A stretch of DNA of 64,000 nucleotides from Nostoc sp. NMS7 (GTDB taxonomy: Bacteria > Cyanobacteriota > Cyanobacteriia > Cyanobacteriales > Nostocaceae), in NCBI RefSeq assembly GCF_017115085.1, contig NZ_JABXKJ010000164.1, positions 31,688 through 95,687 of the forward strand, in the 5' to 3' direction. The notes below the pieces were generated by a model. It was not told where the DNA came from. It saw only the letters and a program-made list of their open reading frames with translations, and ran no database searches. Positions 9,883 to 18,573 of the stretch are shown here, in pieces. Both the position numbers and the translations under genes were made by a program. Position 1 is the stretch's first letter, and every line of letters starts with the position of its first letter.

Positions 9883-10740
9883 ATGGTAATTCAAATCCCC
9901 AAGGAAACTAGCCCGCGTCCATTTTTGAAGTGGGCAGGGGGTAAAAGTAGGTTGATACAGCAATATATTCCTTATTTTCCCAAGAGTTATAAAAATTACT
10001 ATGAACCATTCTTAGGTGGTGGTGCTGTTTTTTTCTATCTCCAACCTAGTGCAGCCATTTTAACTGATATTAACGCCGAATTAATTAATACTTATTGTTG
10101 TGTTAGAGATCATGTTGAGGAATTAATTTATATATTGAAAGAGCATAAAATTCGACATGATAAAGATTATTACTATAGTGTCCGAAATAACTCTGGTGGT
10201 ACTAATATAGAAAAAGCTGCTCGAATAATTTATCTTAATAAGACTTGTTTTAATGGTCTTTATCGGGTAAACTCACAGGGTAAATTCAATGTGCCTTTAG
10301 GCAGATATGAAAATCCTAATATCTGTCATGAAAACTTACTGCGAGTAGCCTCGGTAGCACTTTCTCACGCAGAAATTCAACAAGCAGATTTTACAAAAGT
10401 CCTAAATCATGCGACTAGCAGTGATGACTTTGTATTTTTTGATCCGCCCTACCATCCGATCAGTGAAACTAGCTATTTCACCGCTTATAGTCAAAATTGT
10501 TTTAGTAAAAAAGACCAAGAACTTTTAAGAGATACTTGTGCAGAGTTAGCAAGTCGTGGTGTCAAAGTTATGGTATGTAATTCTGATAGCGAATTTATTA
10601 GAAAAATTTATACAGAGATTAATTTTGAAACCTCCAAAATAAAAGCAGCGCGTTCAATTAACTCAAATATAAAAAATAGAGGCATGATTGACGAACTACT
10701 AATTACATCTTTTAAAGATTTTTATTTGCCCAAGCAATGA
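9883..10740 (+). CDS. Dam-type DNA adenine N6-methyltransferase
   Basis: 285 aa. The alpha-class Dam order is present: the SAM-binding motif PFLKWAGGKSRLI (about 13-25), the FLGGGAVFF loop (about 43-51), KTCFNGLYRVN (about 123-133) and the catalytic DPPY motif (DFVFFDPPYHP, about 182-192). Family members usually methylate adenine in GATC. The gene ends 29 bp inside the convergent PD-(D/E)XK gene, which suggests a restriction-modification pair. Base composition is AT-richer than its neighbours, in line with transfer. The specificity is inferred from family, not shown. Confidence 0.9.
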   Translation: MVIQIPKETSPRPFLKWAGGKSRLIQQYIPYFPKSYKNYYEPFLGGGAVFFYLQPSAAILTDINAELINTYCCVRDHVEELIYILKEHKIRHDKDYYYSVRNNSGGTNIEKAARIIYLNKTCFNGLYRVNSQGKFNVPLGRYENPNICHENLLRVASVALSHAEIQQADFTKVLNHATSSDDFVFFDPPYHPISETSYFTAYSQNCFSKKDQELLRDTCAELASRGVKVMVCNSDSEFIRKIYTEINFETSKIKAARSINSNIKNRGMIDELLITSFKDFYLPKQ

Positions 10741-11206
10741 ACCTGTCTAAGCTATAAACTGCTAATAAATTATGGTTATCGTTAACTCTTGCTTTCAGCC
10801 ATTTGCTTGCACCTTCTCGCATACCTTCACCACCTAAAATCACGATAGTTGGTGCAGGGTAATAGTGCTGAATGTTCATGTTCAAGTAAGGGAACTTTTC
10901 ATCAACCGAACCGGGGCTTTCTTGCCATTTGCACTCGAAAATTAAACCAGATGGCATTGCAGGTGAACCAATAACATAAAAATCAACCTTCAGATCGGTA
11001 TGATAAATTCCAGTTCCAATATAAACTTCTTTTCCATAACGTTTTGGTAATAAAGCAGCATTTAGGATAAATTCTTTCGGGACATAGTTCCCTACTTGGA
11101 AATAATTATACCCATTCAAGATTGCTTTTACATTTCCTTCTAAAATATTCCCAGACTTATTTGCTCGTCCGCCTTGAGTCAGAGCCATCTTCAATCCCTC
11201 TGCCAA
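10712..11206 (-). CDS. PD-(D/E)XK nuclease, probable restriction endonuclease
   Basis: 164 aa. A helix with ILEGNVKAIL (the glutamate often precedes the core in this fold), then DLKVDFYVIG and LIFECKWQ give the D...E-x-K active site of PD-(D/E)XK nucleases. The gene overlaps the Dam-type methyltransferase gene tail to tail by 29 bp, the best evidence that it is the cognate endonuclease of a type II system. The target is presumably that of the methylase. It may instead be a housekeeping relative of unknown role. It starts at an ATG. Confidence 0.75.
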   Translation of the reverse strand: MAEGLKMALTQGGRANKSGNILEGNVKAILNGYNYFQVGNYVPKEFILNAALLPKRYGKEVYIGTGIYHTDLKVDFYVIGSPAMPSGLIFECKWQESPGSVDEKFPYLNMNIQHYYPAPTIVILGGEGMREGASKWLKARVNDNHNLLAVYSLDRFIAWANKNL

Positions 11207-11490
11207 AAGTCCTACTTATTATAGGATTTCACAGAAGCACTAAAAAAGGGTCAGTTACTTAATATGAATTTTTGATTTTGACTAAACAAGGTTGGATTAA
11301 TAGGTAAAAAAATCCGCAAGTTTGGTACTTTTGTACTAAATAAATACAAATGTATTAATAATTTGGATGAGGAAGGAGTTACTAATTCAGGGAAGTATGA
11401 AAGGAATCAAATTTCCTTTTCTTTTTGTCCCTTAACCTCTTTAACAACTGGAATTTAGCTTGGATAAATTTTAGTGATTTCGCCTTAGCT

Positions 11491-12711
11491 TTAGCCTGTC
11501 TGGGCTTCAGTATGACCGTTGCGGATAGCCCATGCGATTTCTAAAAGTTGAGTCCAGCGCTTTTGTAACTGTTTGGGGGTGCATTTGATGACTTTGGCGA
11601 TCGCTTGGTCGTTTTCCCGTGCAGTTTTTAACTGTAATAGTTGCTGTTGCTCTTGTGTGAGTTGATTCACAAAGATTTCCCACTGCTGGGAAGATAAACC
11701 CAACTTTTGCTCTAAACCCGCGCCTAACCATTGATGTACCAATTGCCAATGGTGTTGCTTAGAAAACTTTTCCACATGGTATTTAAACCGTTGTTGGAGA
11801 TAATCGCGCTGACGGCTGGTTAAACCGAGAATTTGGTCAATTTCTGGGGCTGAAAGGTCTTGGAGTTTCAAGCTGAGGTAGTTCATACAGTCAGATTGAC
11901 CTTGAGACTCCAGATATTTCATCAATTCAGTGATGACGCGATCGCGTTCTGACTCTTCTGATGGATCAAAATTAGTTTGGGCAATCATCTGCGATCGCAG
12001 TTGTTGCACCGCCGAGTTACGCTGGTAAGATTCTGCTTCTTCACCCTTGGCACACTCTACCGCCATTTCAATATCCACAGTAGTTTCTTGGGGCTGACGA
12101 CGAGCAAAACCTTGGGCCCGCAAGATAATTAATTGCTGATTTGCACCACCAGGTAAATTGATCCGGCGTTTGGCGTACTGTTCTGTAAAGGACATATATT
12201 CAGCTAATTGCAGCTGAGTACGCGGCGTCTGATCATTAGGTAGTTCGTTTTCTCTGCGGAAAGCTTTAATAGCTTCGATATAAAATGCTTGTAAAAAATC
12301 TTCAATTAGGCTGTAACGAGCCTCAAAACCCAACTCCGAGCCTGACATAGTTATATGGCGGTAAACCATAGCACCCAAATTGCTATGTAATTCCACCCGT
12401 CCTTGTTTGGAACCTAGTTGGTAGTAACGTAAGCACTTCTGCATCCGATGCCTTCCCAACGTCATCTGCCAGGACTTGATTTCCCCAGATGTTTGAATAC
12501 GGGAGCTTTTCTCGCAAATGCGTTCTACTTCCACGACTATGCGCTTTGCTAAAGCTTCTACGCACTTGGGCGCTGCTTTTACTTGCCCTTGCATTTCCTC
12601 ACACAGCAATTCAATCAAGGTATCGCTGCTGCTGTCTGAAAATTCTTCAGTCGAAAGGTGGTTCTCAAAAATGGGTCTAGAGTTTGGTAGATTGACGACG
12701 TTAGCTTTCAT
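11491..12711 (-). CDS. HetZ-related regulator
   Basis: 406 aa from the ATG at 12711 (MKANVVNLPN); a TTG at 12762 would add 17 residues and is less likely. The protein is all-helical and resembles HetZ, the early heterocyst-differentiation DNA-binding protein: ALAKRIVVEVERICEKSSRIQ, LGRHRMQKCLRYYQLGS, GRVELHSNLGAMVYRHI, and SAPEIDQILGLTSRQRDYLQQRFKYHVEKF, which is sigma-like helix-turn-helix. The patU genes that normally flank hetZ are missing, so this may be a HetZ paralogue rather than HetZ itself. It is monocistronic. A role in heterocyst patterning is inference. Confidence 0.75.
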   Translation of the reverse strand: MKANVVNLPNSRPIFENHLSTEEFSDSSSDTLIELLCEEMQGQVKAAPKCVEALAKRIVVEVERICEKSSRIQTSGEIKSWQMTLGRHRMQKCLRYYQLGSKQGRVELHSNLGAMVYRHITMSGSELGFEARYSLIEDFLQAFYIEAIKAFRRENELPNDQTPRTQLQLAEYMSFTEQYAKRRINLPGGANQQLIILRAQGFARRQPQETTVDIEMAVECAKGEEAESYQRNSAVQQLRSQMIAQTNFDPSEESERDRVITELMKYLESQGQSDCMNYLSLKLQDLSAPEIDQILGLTSRQRDYLQQRFKYHVEKFSKQHHWQLVHQWLGAGLEQKLGLSSQQWEIFVNQLTQEQQQLLQLKTARENDQAIAKVIKCTPKQLQKRWTQLLEIAWAIRNGHTEAQTG

Positions 12712-13119
12712 GACTTTTCCAGGTAGTAGTATTGCACCGTAATTACAACGCAGACACAGCAATCAAGACCGTGCTTGGCTTGTGAATCTTTAGGCATTCA
12801 TCCATCAAAACTTGCCCTATGTAATGCTCATATCTAAAGGTCATATATAAAACTGTAGGAAATACGAAAGAGTTACAGTTATGGCAATGTGTCGGTTTTT
12901 TTCACAAGCCACTAGATTGAGGCTGGGACACGAGTACCCGCCATTTTCTCAAAGTTGTCAAATACCTTGCTGTGCCAACTGTTGCCACCATTTTGTTATA
13001 TCCACTGCTTCACCAAACAGCCCGCCGTAGACATCGCCTTTAAATATGACAATTTCAAAACTGGAGTTGTTTTGATCACAATTTCCGAAACAAAGAGGTA
13101 CGCCTGTGAAGTGGAATTC
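12712..13119. other. Intergenic region with in-frame extension of sua5
   Basis: No standard gene. On the minus strand the reading frame of sua5 stays open past its TAA for 53 codons to a stop at 12958-12960, with protein-like content (FEIVIFKGDVYGGLFGEA, then DITKWWQQLAQQGI) but no start codon in frame. This could be the tail of a lost or truncated gene, or chance. The rest is the hetZ-like leader; no RNA gene is recognised. Confidence 0.35.
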
Positions 13120-13779
13120 TTATACCCATGCTGCTGCGGCTTCCCAACCTAAACCCCTCCGTATCATTACTGCTTCGTCTCCGGTCATATCCAAGATGGT
13201 AGAGACTTCATATGTAGGTTCCTCGCCAGTGTCTACAATTATGTCTACTAACTTGTCCAAACGGTCAAATAGCTCTACCCGCGACAGAATAGTTTCTGGA
13301 ACTATTGGAATCATGCCATTATCTGCTTCATCTGATGGCAAATGTGCTGAAGTAGAAATAATCGGATTGCCCAACGCTGCCAGCAACTCCAAACACATAG
13401 TATGGTTTGGTACTCTAATTCCAGTAGTTTTCCGTTTGGGGCTTTGCACCAATCGCGGTACTAACTTAGTCGCTGGGAGCAAAAACGTGTATGGACCTGG
13501 AATCAGCCGCTTCATAATTCGATAGCCTGTGTCACTTACGAAGGCATAAGTTGCCACATTTGAAAGCGAGGGAGATAAAAATGTCAGTGGTTTATCATTT
13601 GCTAGCTGTTTAATTTGCCGCACTCGTTCTACCGCCGATTTAGCATTCAAATCACAACCGATCGCATAGACTGTATCAGTAGGGTAAAGCATGACTGCGC
13701 CACTTAAAAGCGCCGACTTTATTTCCTCTATTCGGCGAATTTGAGGATTATCCGGATGAACTGAGAAAATTTTTGCCAT
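13120..13779 (-). CDS. L-threonylcarbamoyladenylate synthase (Sua5/YrdC)
   Basis: 219 aa with a YrdC-like fold: YPTDTVYAIGCDLNAK near 31-46, KPLTFLSPS, GPYTFLLPATK, GIRVPNH and STSAHLPSDEAD are the conserved nucleotide/threonine pocket motifs. The enzyme makes threonylcarbamoyl-AMP for the t6A37 modification of ANN-decoding tRNAs. It is of the shorter TsaC/YwlC length without the extra Sua5 C-terminal domain. It is divergent from larC, with a repeat cluster between. Confidence 0.9.
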   Translation of the reverse strand: MAKIFSVHPDNPQIRRIEEIKSALLSGAVMLYPTDTVYAIGCDLNAKSAVERVRQIKQLANDKPLTFLSPSLSNVATYAFVSDTGYRIMKRLIPGPYTFLLPATKLVPRLVQSPKRKTTGIRVPNHTMCLELLAALGNPIISTSAHLPSDEADNGMIPIVPETILSRVELFDRLDKLVDIIVDTGEEPTYEVSTILDMTGDEAVMIRRGLGWEAAAAWV

Positions 13780-13783
13780 AACC

Positions 13784-13960
13784 GGGAGTGGGGAGTGGGA
13801 GAATGGGGAGTGGGGGATAAGGGAGATGAGGGAGATGAGGGAAATGAGGGAGATGAGGCAGTGAGGGAGAAGAATTAATGACTAATGACTAATGACTAAT
13901 AACTAATAACTAATAACTAATAACTAATGACTAATGACTAATGACTAATGACTAATGACT
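13784..13960. repeat. Short tandem repeat block (GAGGGAGAT and TAATGAC heptamers)
   Basis: First half: purine-rich repeats (GGGGAGTGGGAGAATGGGGAG, then GGGAGATGA units, about 13784-13870). Second half: about twelve copies of the heptamer TAATGAC/TAATAAC (about 13878-13960). These are the short tandemly repeated repetitive sequences typical of heterocystous cyanobacteria. The last unit overlaps the larC start. Confidence 0.85.
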
Positions 13961-15250
13961 ATGAATAAAATAGCTTATCTTCAATGTCCGACAGGAATTT
14001 CTGGTGATATGTGCCTCGGTGCTTTGATAAGTTTGGGTGTTCCTGTGGAGTATTTAATTGAAAAACTCAATGGGTTGGGTATTGAACAGGAATATCAGTT
14101 AAGGGCAGAGTTTGTCCAACGGAATGGTCAGCAGGCGACTAAAGTTCATGTGGATTTAGTAGACGATCATCATCACCATCACCACGATCGCGAACACAGT
14201 CACGATCGCACACGCCACTTGCCAGAAATAGAGCAGATGATTCTCAAAGCGGAGTTGCCATCACGGGCAGAAGCTTGGAGTTTGGCGGTATTCCGGCAGC
14301 TAGCAGTCGCAGAAGGGGCGGTGCATGGCATTGACCCTGAAAAAGTTCATTTTCATGAGGTGGGTGCTGTAGATGCGATCGTCGATATTGTGGGTACTTG
14401 CCTGGGGTTGGATTGGTTGGGGATTGAGAGCAATCAGGAAGGATGGCCTTTACTTTACTGCTCGGCGTTCCCGACTGGTGGCGGCACTGTTCGGGCTGCA
14501 CATGGTCAGATGGCGGTACCAGTACCAGCAGTATTAAAGCTGTGGGAAATGCGGGGTTGTCCAGTTTATAGTAATGGCATTGAACGAGAACTGGTGACAC
14601 CAACCGGAGCCGCGATCGCCACTACTTTGGCAAGAGATTTTGGTTCACCACCGGCGATCGCTATTAAGCAGATAGGACTGGGAGCAGGAACCATAAATTT
14701 ACCCATTCCCAATATTCTACGCCTCTGGCTGGGCGAAAGCGCAAGTTTACAGTCTAATTTCAGTGATTCTGAAGATAGCAGCCAAAATTTAGAAACCATC
14801 TCAGTATTAGAAACCCAAATTGATGATTTAAATCCGCAAGCGATCGGCTATGTGTTTGAGGCGTTATTTGTTGCTGGTGCGCTAGATGTTTTTACCCAAG
14901 CGATCGGCATGAAAAAGTCCCGTCCAGGGATTTTACTAACTGTGATTTGTCATCCAGAAAATTTGCTCAGTTGTGAAGCGGTTTTATTTAGTGAAACGAC
15001 TACTTTGGGCATTCGGCGAACAACTCAACAACGCGCCATTTTACAACGAGAAATTCAACAAGTGGAAATTGAATATGGCAAAGTGCGTGTTAAAATAGCA
15101 TGGAAGGGACAATCACTAGAAAAAGTTATTGCTAATGTGCAGCCAGAATATGAAGATTGTGCAGACTTAGCCCGAAAACATCATATTCCCTGGCGCGAAA
15201 TTCATCGACTGGCGCTACAGCGTTGGTATTTAGAAAATCAAGACCACTAA
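13955..15250 (+). CDS. larC: Nickel-pincer cofactor biosynthesis protein LarC
   Basis: 431 aa. It opens with CPTGISGDMCLGALISLG and has a histidine-rich segment at about 69-88 (HHHHHHDREHSHDRTRH) before the core with KVHFHEVGAVDAIVDIVG. LarC inserts nickel into the pyridinium bis-thiocarboxylate mononucleotide cofactor of lactate racemase-type enzymes; the His-rich part suits nickel binding. larB and larE are not in the window. The first ATG (13955) lies inside the heptamer repeats and the next in-frame ATG is 13961; neither has a Shine-Dalgarno, so initiation is unusual. Confidence 0.9.
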   Translation: MTMNKIAYLQCPTGISGDMCLGALISLGVPVEYLIEKLNGLGIEQEYQLRAEFVQRNGQQATKVHVDLVDDHHHHHHDREHSHDRTRHLPEIEQMILKAELPSRAEAWSLAVFRQLAVAEGAVHGIDPEKVHFHEVGAVDAIVDIVGTCLGLDWLGIESNQEGWPLLYCSAFPTGGGTVRAAHGQMAVPVPAVLKLWEMRGCPVYSNGIERELVTPTGAAIATTLARDFGSPPAIAIKQIGLGAGTINLPIPNILRLWLGESASLQSNFSDSEDSSQNLETISVLETQIDDLNPQAIGYVFEALFVAGALDVFTQAIGMKKSRPGILLTVICHPENLLSCEAVLFSETTTLGIRRTTQQRAILQREIQQVEIEYGKVRVKIAWKGQSLEKVIANVQPEYEDCADLARKHHIPWREIHRLALQRWYLENQDH

Positions 15251-15332
15251 TTATCTTCTCGTAAATCTTTGATTGGGGCAGTGATTCAGAAGATTATTAG
15301 TCGTGCTGAATTCCATAAATAAAAACCTCATT

Positions 15333-15368
15333 CATAGATGATTACTTGTATACAAGTAATCATCTATG
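15333..15368. repeat. Perfect 36-bp palindrome
   Basis: CATAGATGATTACTTGTA is followed directly by its exact reverse complement, with no spacer. It lies 83 bp after larC and just past the 3' end of the minus-strand toxin-antitoxin remnant. It lacks a T tract. It may be a bidirectional terminator or a dyad binding site. Confidence 0.8.
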
Positions 15369-15376
15369 GGTGTAAT

Positions 15377-15687
15377 TTAAGGTGAGATCGCAGTTGTATT
15401 AACAGCAGTAATTTCTGAGTAACGGGCAAAATCACTAATATTAAATGTAAGAATATGGGTTAACCCATGCACCAGCATTGCTGCAACTAGTCGCGCATCG
15501 TGGCACTTTCATAGAAAGGGCGTTCCCTTGATGGTTGTACCAGTCGCTCAAGCATGGTATCCAAGTGAGGTTTAATCTCTTCTGGAGTCCGGTTGGAAAT
15601 CTTCGCCAACAACAGGGTAATTGTCTCAATATCTTGACTATGGGCTTGTTCTAAATCACTCACAACAGATTTTGGTTGAGTGTTCAT
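15377..15687 (-). pseudogene. Collapsed antitoxin-PIN toxin (VapBC-like) module
   Basis: The minus strand starts with an antitoxin-like N-terminus (MNTQPKSVVSDLEQAHSQ, about 60 residues, from 15687) that breaks off after ERPFYESAT. In another frame it is followed directly by the C-terminal part of a PIN-domain toxin (ARLVAAMLVHGLTHILTF, then DFARYSEITAVNT) ending at 15377. The end of the antitoxin and the N-terminal two thirds of the toxin are missing, as expected of one internal deletion plus a frame change. No functional toxin can be made. The assignment to PIN rests on the motif LVHGLTHILTFN. Confidence 0.7.
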
Positions 15688-15799
15688 AGCTTAAACATCA
15701 TCTAATTCAAGTTAATCTCTTAATTTTCAGCTTACTGATAAATTGCTGCCCCGGAAGCGCACTTAAGACTTGTCTACAATTTAATAAACTAAAAACCGT

Positions 15800-17386
15800 T
15801 TAATTACTTAGAGCTTTGATTAAATATTGTGTCAATGTAAACGCATCTACACCCAATTCGGTACGCTCTTGGGCGGCTATTATACCTGCTTGCGAATGCC
15901 ACCAAGCGCCAGTTGCGACAATATCTTCTATGGGAATCTGTTTAGTTGCTGCTTGCGCCAACAATCCACCCAGTAGCCCAGTTAACACGTCGCCGCTACC
16001 GCCACGCGCTAAGGCGGGTGTACTTTCAGGAACAATCCAAACGACACCTTCAGGGTTTGCGATCGCAGTTCTCGCCCCTTTCAACAATACTACCGCCCCA
16101 CTTTGCGCGGCTGCTTCTTGTACTGCTTTCACCCTGTGATGTTTGGCATCAGCGACATCAGCAAACAATCGCTGGAATTCGCCAGTGTGAGGTGTGAGTA
16201 CGGTTACTGCTTGACGTTTTTTTAATGTGGCGATCGCTCCCATTTGTGCCAAGATATTTAAACCATCGGCATCGAGAATTAAAGGGCGATCGCTGGCGAT
16301 CACTTCTTGCACAATCGGAGTGGCATCTCGTGTTAAACCCGGACCACAAGCGATCGCATTAAAGGAACTCAGATCGGTGTTTTCTGGTAGTTGTAGGTGG
16401 GCGATCGCTCCATTTTCTGTCTCTGGACAACCGACAATTAGGGCTTCTGGCAAGTGTGACACCAAAAGGGGTTTTAGAGATTCGGGTACGGCAATGGAAA
16501 GCATCCCCACACCACTAGCTCTAGCACCCAAACCAGTTAAAATTGCCCCACCTGCATAGCGCCGCGAACCGCAAATCAGCAGTAAATGTCCTTCCTGATA
16601 TTTGTGGGTAACTGGTGGACGGGGTAGGGGTAGAGTCGCAAGTGCCGTTGCTGTTGTAATACGTTTAATCCTGGGTATATTTTTTAGAACAGCTTCTACA
16701 TCAGCGAAAGGAATATTAAAATCGATTAACTCAGCTTTGCCGAGATATTCCAACGCCTGGTCTTGGAAGAAAGCTAGTTTCCATAAACCCAAGCAAAATG
16801 TGTGGGTGGCGCGAATCGCAGTTCCTAATACTTCGCCTGTGTCGGTGTGTAAACCTGAAGCTAAATCGATGCTATAAATCGGCACAGATAATTCATTTAA
16901 CTGATTAATTGCAGAAGCGATGGGATCAGTAAGATTTCTTTCTAAACCATACCCAAATAAGCCATCAATCAACAAATCAGAATTTGGTAGTTGCTCAATT
17001 GTTTGATAAATTGGGATGCCCAAATTCTGGGCATATTGCAAGTGTTGCGAAGTTAATTCTTTGAGCTTAGAGAAAGGAGAATAAATCCAAACCTCATACC
17101 CGCGAAAGTATAATTCACGGGCTACTACTAAAGCATCCCCGCCATTATGACCTGGGCCGACAAGAATTCCGACACGCGGATTTAGGGAGGGGGAGAGTAA
17201 TTTTGAATTGTTTCCGCTTTGTCCAAGGTTCGGGTAAATATCTTGAATGCGACGGGCAATTAATCCCGCGACCTTTTCCATCAAAGCTGCTACAGGCATT
17301 CCCGCCGCAAAGATTCGTTCTTCAATATCGCGCATCTGCCCAGCAGTCACTACCACTTGCGAAATTTTTTCTTGCCTGTTCTGCAT
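15800..17386 (-). CDS. nnr: Bifunctional NAD(P)H-hydrate epimerase/dehydratase
   Basis: 528 aa fusion. The N-terminal YjeF_N epimerase domain (about 10-235; VGPGHNGGDALVVARELYFRGYEV) and the C-terminal ribokinase-like dehydratase (about 245-525; YAGGAILTGLGARASGVG, LDADGLNIL, LTPHTGEFQRLF, ARGGSGDVLTGLLGGLLAQ) are both complete. It repairs hydrated NADH/NADPH: the epimerase converts R to S, and the dehydratase removes water with ADP. Cytoplasmic. ATG start near a gap without repeats. Confidence 0.93.
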   Translation of the reverse strand: MQNRQEKISQVVVTAGQMRDIEERIFAAGMPVAALMEKVAGLIARRIQDIYPNLGQSGNNSKLLSPSLNPRVGILVGPGHNGGDALVVARELYFRGYEVWIYSPFSKLKELTSQHLQYAQNLGIPIYQTIEQLPNSDLLIDGLFGYGLERNLTDPIASAINQLNELSVPIYSIDLASGLHTDTGEVLGTAIRATHTFCLGLWKLAFFQDQALEYLGKAELIDFNIPFADVEAVLKNIPRIKRITTATALATLPLPRPPVTHKYQEGHLLLICGSRRYAGGAILTGLGARASGVGMLSIAVPESLKPLLVSHLPEALIVGCPETENGAIAHLQLPENTDLSSFNAIACGPGLTRDATPIVQEVIASDRPLILDADGLNILAQMGAIATLKKRQAVTVLTPHTGEFQRLFADVADAKHHRVKAVQEAAAQSGAVVLLKGARTAIANPEGVVWIVPESTPALARGGSGDVLTGLLGGLLAQAATKQIPIEDIVATGAWWHSQAGIIAAQERTELGVDAFTLTQYLIKALSN

Positions 17387-17540
17387 CAGTGCTGAATTAT
17401 GAGTTTTAGGTTAACTGAAACTTTAGCAGATTTTAAATAACCTCAAGCAGCCTAACCAAGAAACTGCGATCGCTAAAAGATTTAGAACAGGTGTTTTGTG
17501 AGATGAAAGCGCGTAAAGTAATTAAGGTGGCGATCGCTGC

Positions 17541-17978
17541 TTAATTTTTTGCAGAGTACAGCAGATGATCTGGGTCTAGCCAAACAATGTAGAAAATCTC
17601 GTTAATAAAGAATCCATGAACCCTACCATGTTCATTTGAGGAGATGGAAAACTGATATGGTATATCAACTAATTGTTCTTCATTCGGCAAACCAAATCCC
17701 CTCTCGCTGGTATCTTCCTACTTGATGGGATGACATCTGAGGGTAGTGCTACGATTCACTAACAACTCTTGAGCCGTTAGGCTAGATAGAGCTTTTAACC
17801 GATCAAGCAAGGTCAGCCAGTAGATTACTTCTTTTTCCCTACAAGAAAACTTGTTGTGGGCATCTTGATAGTATTTAAACGAAAAGCTGATGCCTTGAGG
17901 TGGCTTCAGCTTTGTTGGTCTAATACCTGATGCGTCGTCTTTGGCAACCTCAGTCTTCTTAATCCTTTTCTTCGGCAC
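17541..17978 (-). pseudogene. Partner of Panacea antitoxin, interrupted by one amber codon
   Basis: A GTG at 17978 overlaps the end of the upstream DUF4065 gene by 20 bp. The frame encodes 86 residues to TAG (17718-17720), then stays open for another 58 codons to TAA at 17541. The continuation is clearly protein-like (EDTSERGFGLPNEEQLVDIP, then HGRVHGFFINEIFYIVWLDP). The TAG follows CHPIK; one base change from TGG (Trp) would restore a 145-aa protein. I do not recognise the family, but position and overlap suggest the toxin of a Panacea-type module. It is truncated, a recent mutant, or contains a sequence error. Confidence 0.7.
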
Positions 17979-18429
17979 GAGATCCGTAGTACTCCTTCAT
18001 CCACTGTTTCTGAATAACTTCGTTGGAAGGTTCATCAGGTGGTAGATTTCCTCTAGCCAAATTCCAGGGTGTCTCGGCATGAGTCATCTGCTCTAGTTCA
18101 TAAGCATCGCAGGCAAAGTACTCTTGTGCAACCTCATCTAGAAACTCTTGAATTTCTTGGGGTAATTCCGGGTTAGCATCCTCTAAAATTGGTTGCCATC
18201 CTAAAAGCTTATACTTCTGGTACAACGCAGGTATCATAGGCCCATGTATCCAGGCTTGAAAATCCTCTGGGAATAGAGGAGTGTCATTGAGTGCAAGATG
18301 CCAAGCCTGAGCATAGTACACAAGCTTTTGCAGCTTTAGATTACTTATAAAAGAGCCTGTTTCATTTGCTAACCAGATAAAGTAATCTGCTACGTTAAAA
18401 CATGACAACACTACAACCACCTCCTTCAA
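17959..18429 (-). CDS. Panacea-domain (DUF4065) antitoxin-like protein
   Basis: 156 aa. FNVADYFIWLANETGSFISN, LKLQKLVYYAQAWHLAL, FQAWIHGPMIPALYQKY and an ETPWNLARG motif define DUF4065/Panacea (SocA/GepA-like), known from antitoxins of chaperone- or hyperpromiscuous-type toxin-antitoxin modules. It overlaps the downstream partner gene by 20 bp, the usual operon design. The partner carries an amber codon, so this antitoxin may now be orphaned. A few residues after the start (VVVVLSC) could be extra; the core starts at FNVADYF. Confidence 0.82.
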   Translation of the reverse strand: MKEVVVVLSCFNVADYFIWLANETGSFISNLKLQKLVYYAQAWHLALNDTPLFPEDFQAWIHGPMIPALYQKYKLLGWQPILEDANPELPQEIQEFLDEVAQEYFACDAYELEQMTHAETPWNLARGNLPPDEPSNEVIQKQWMKEYYGSRAEEKD

Positions 18430-18573
18430 TCTGCTAGATAATAGCTAGCCTTGATTCGCTCTAATACATCAGCTTACAGAGTTATCACAGCAAGAGCTAT
18501 GAAGAATTTCCGGCTTCTTTCTTATAGTTTAATTGTACTACTTTAAGCTTCTATTTAGTGAATCATAAAACTC

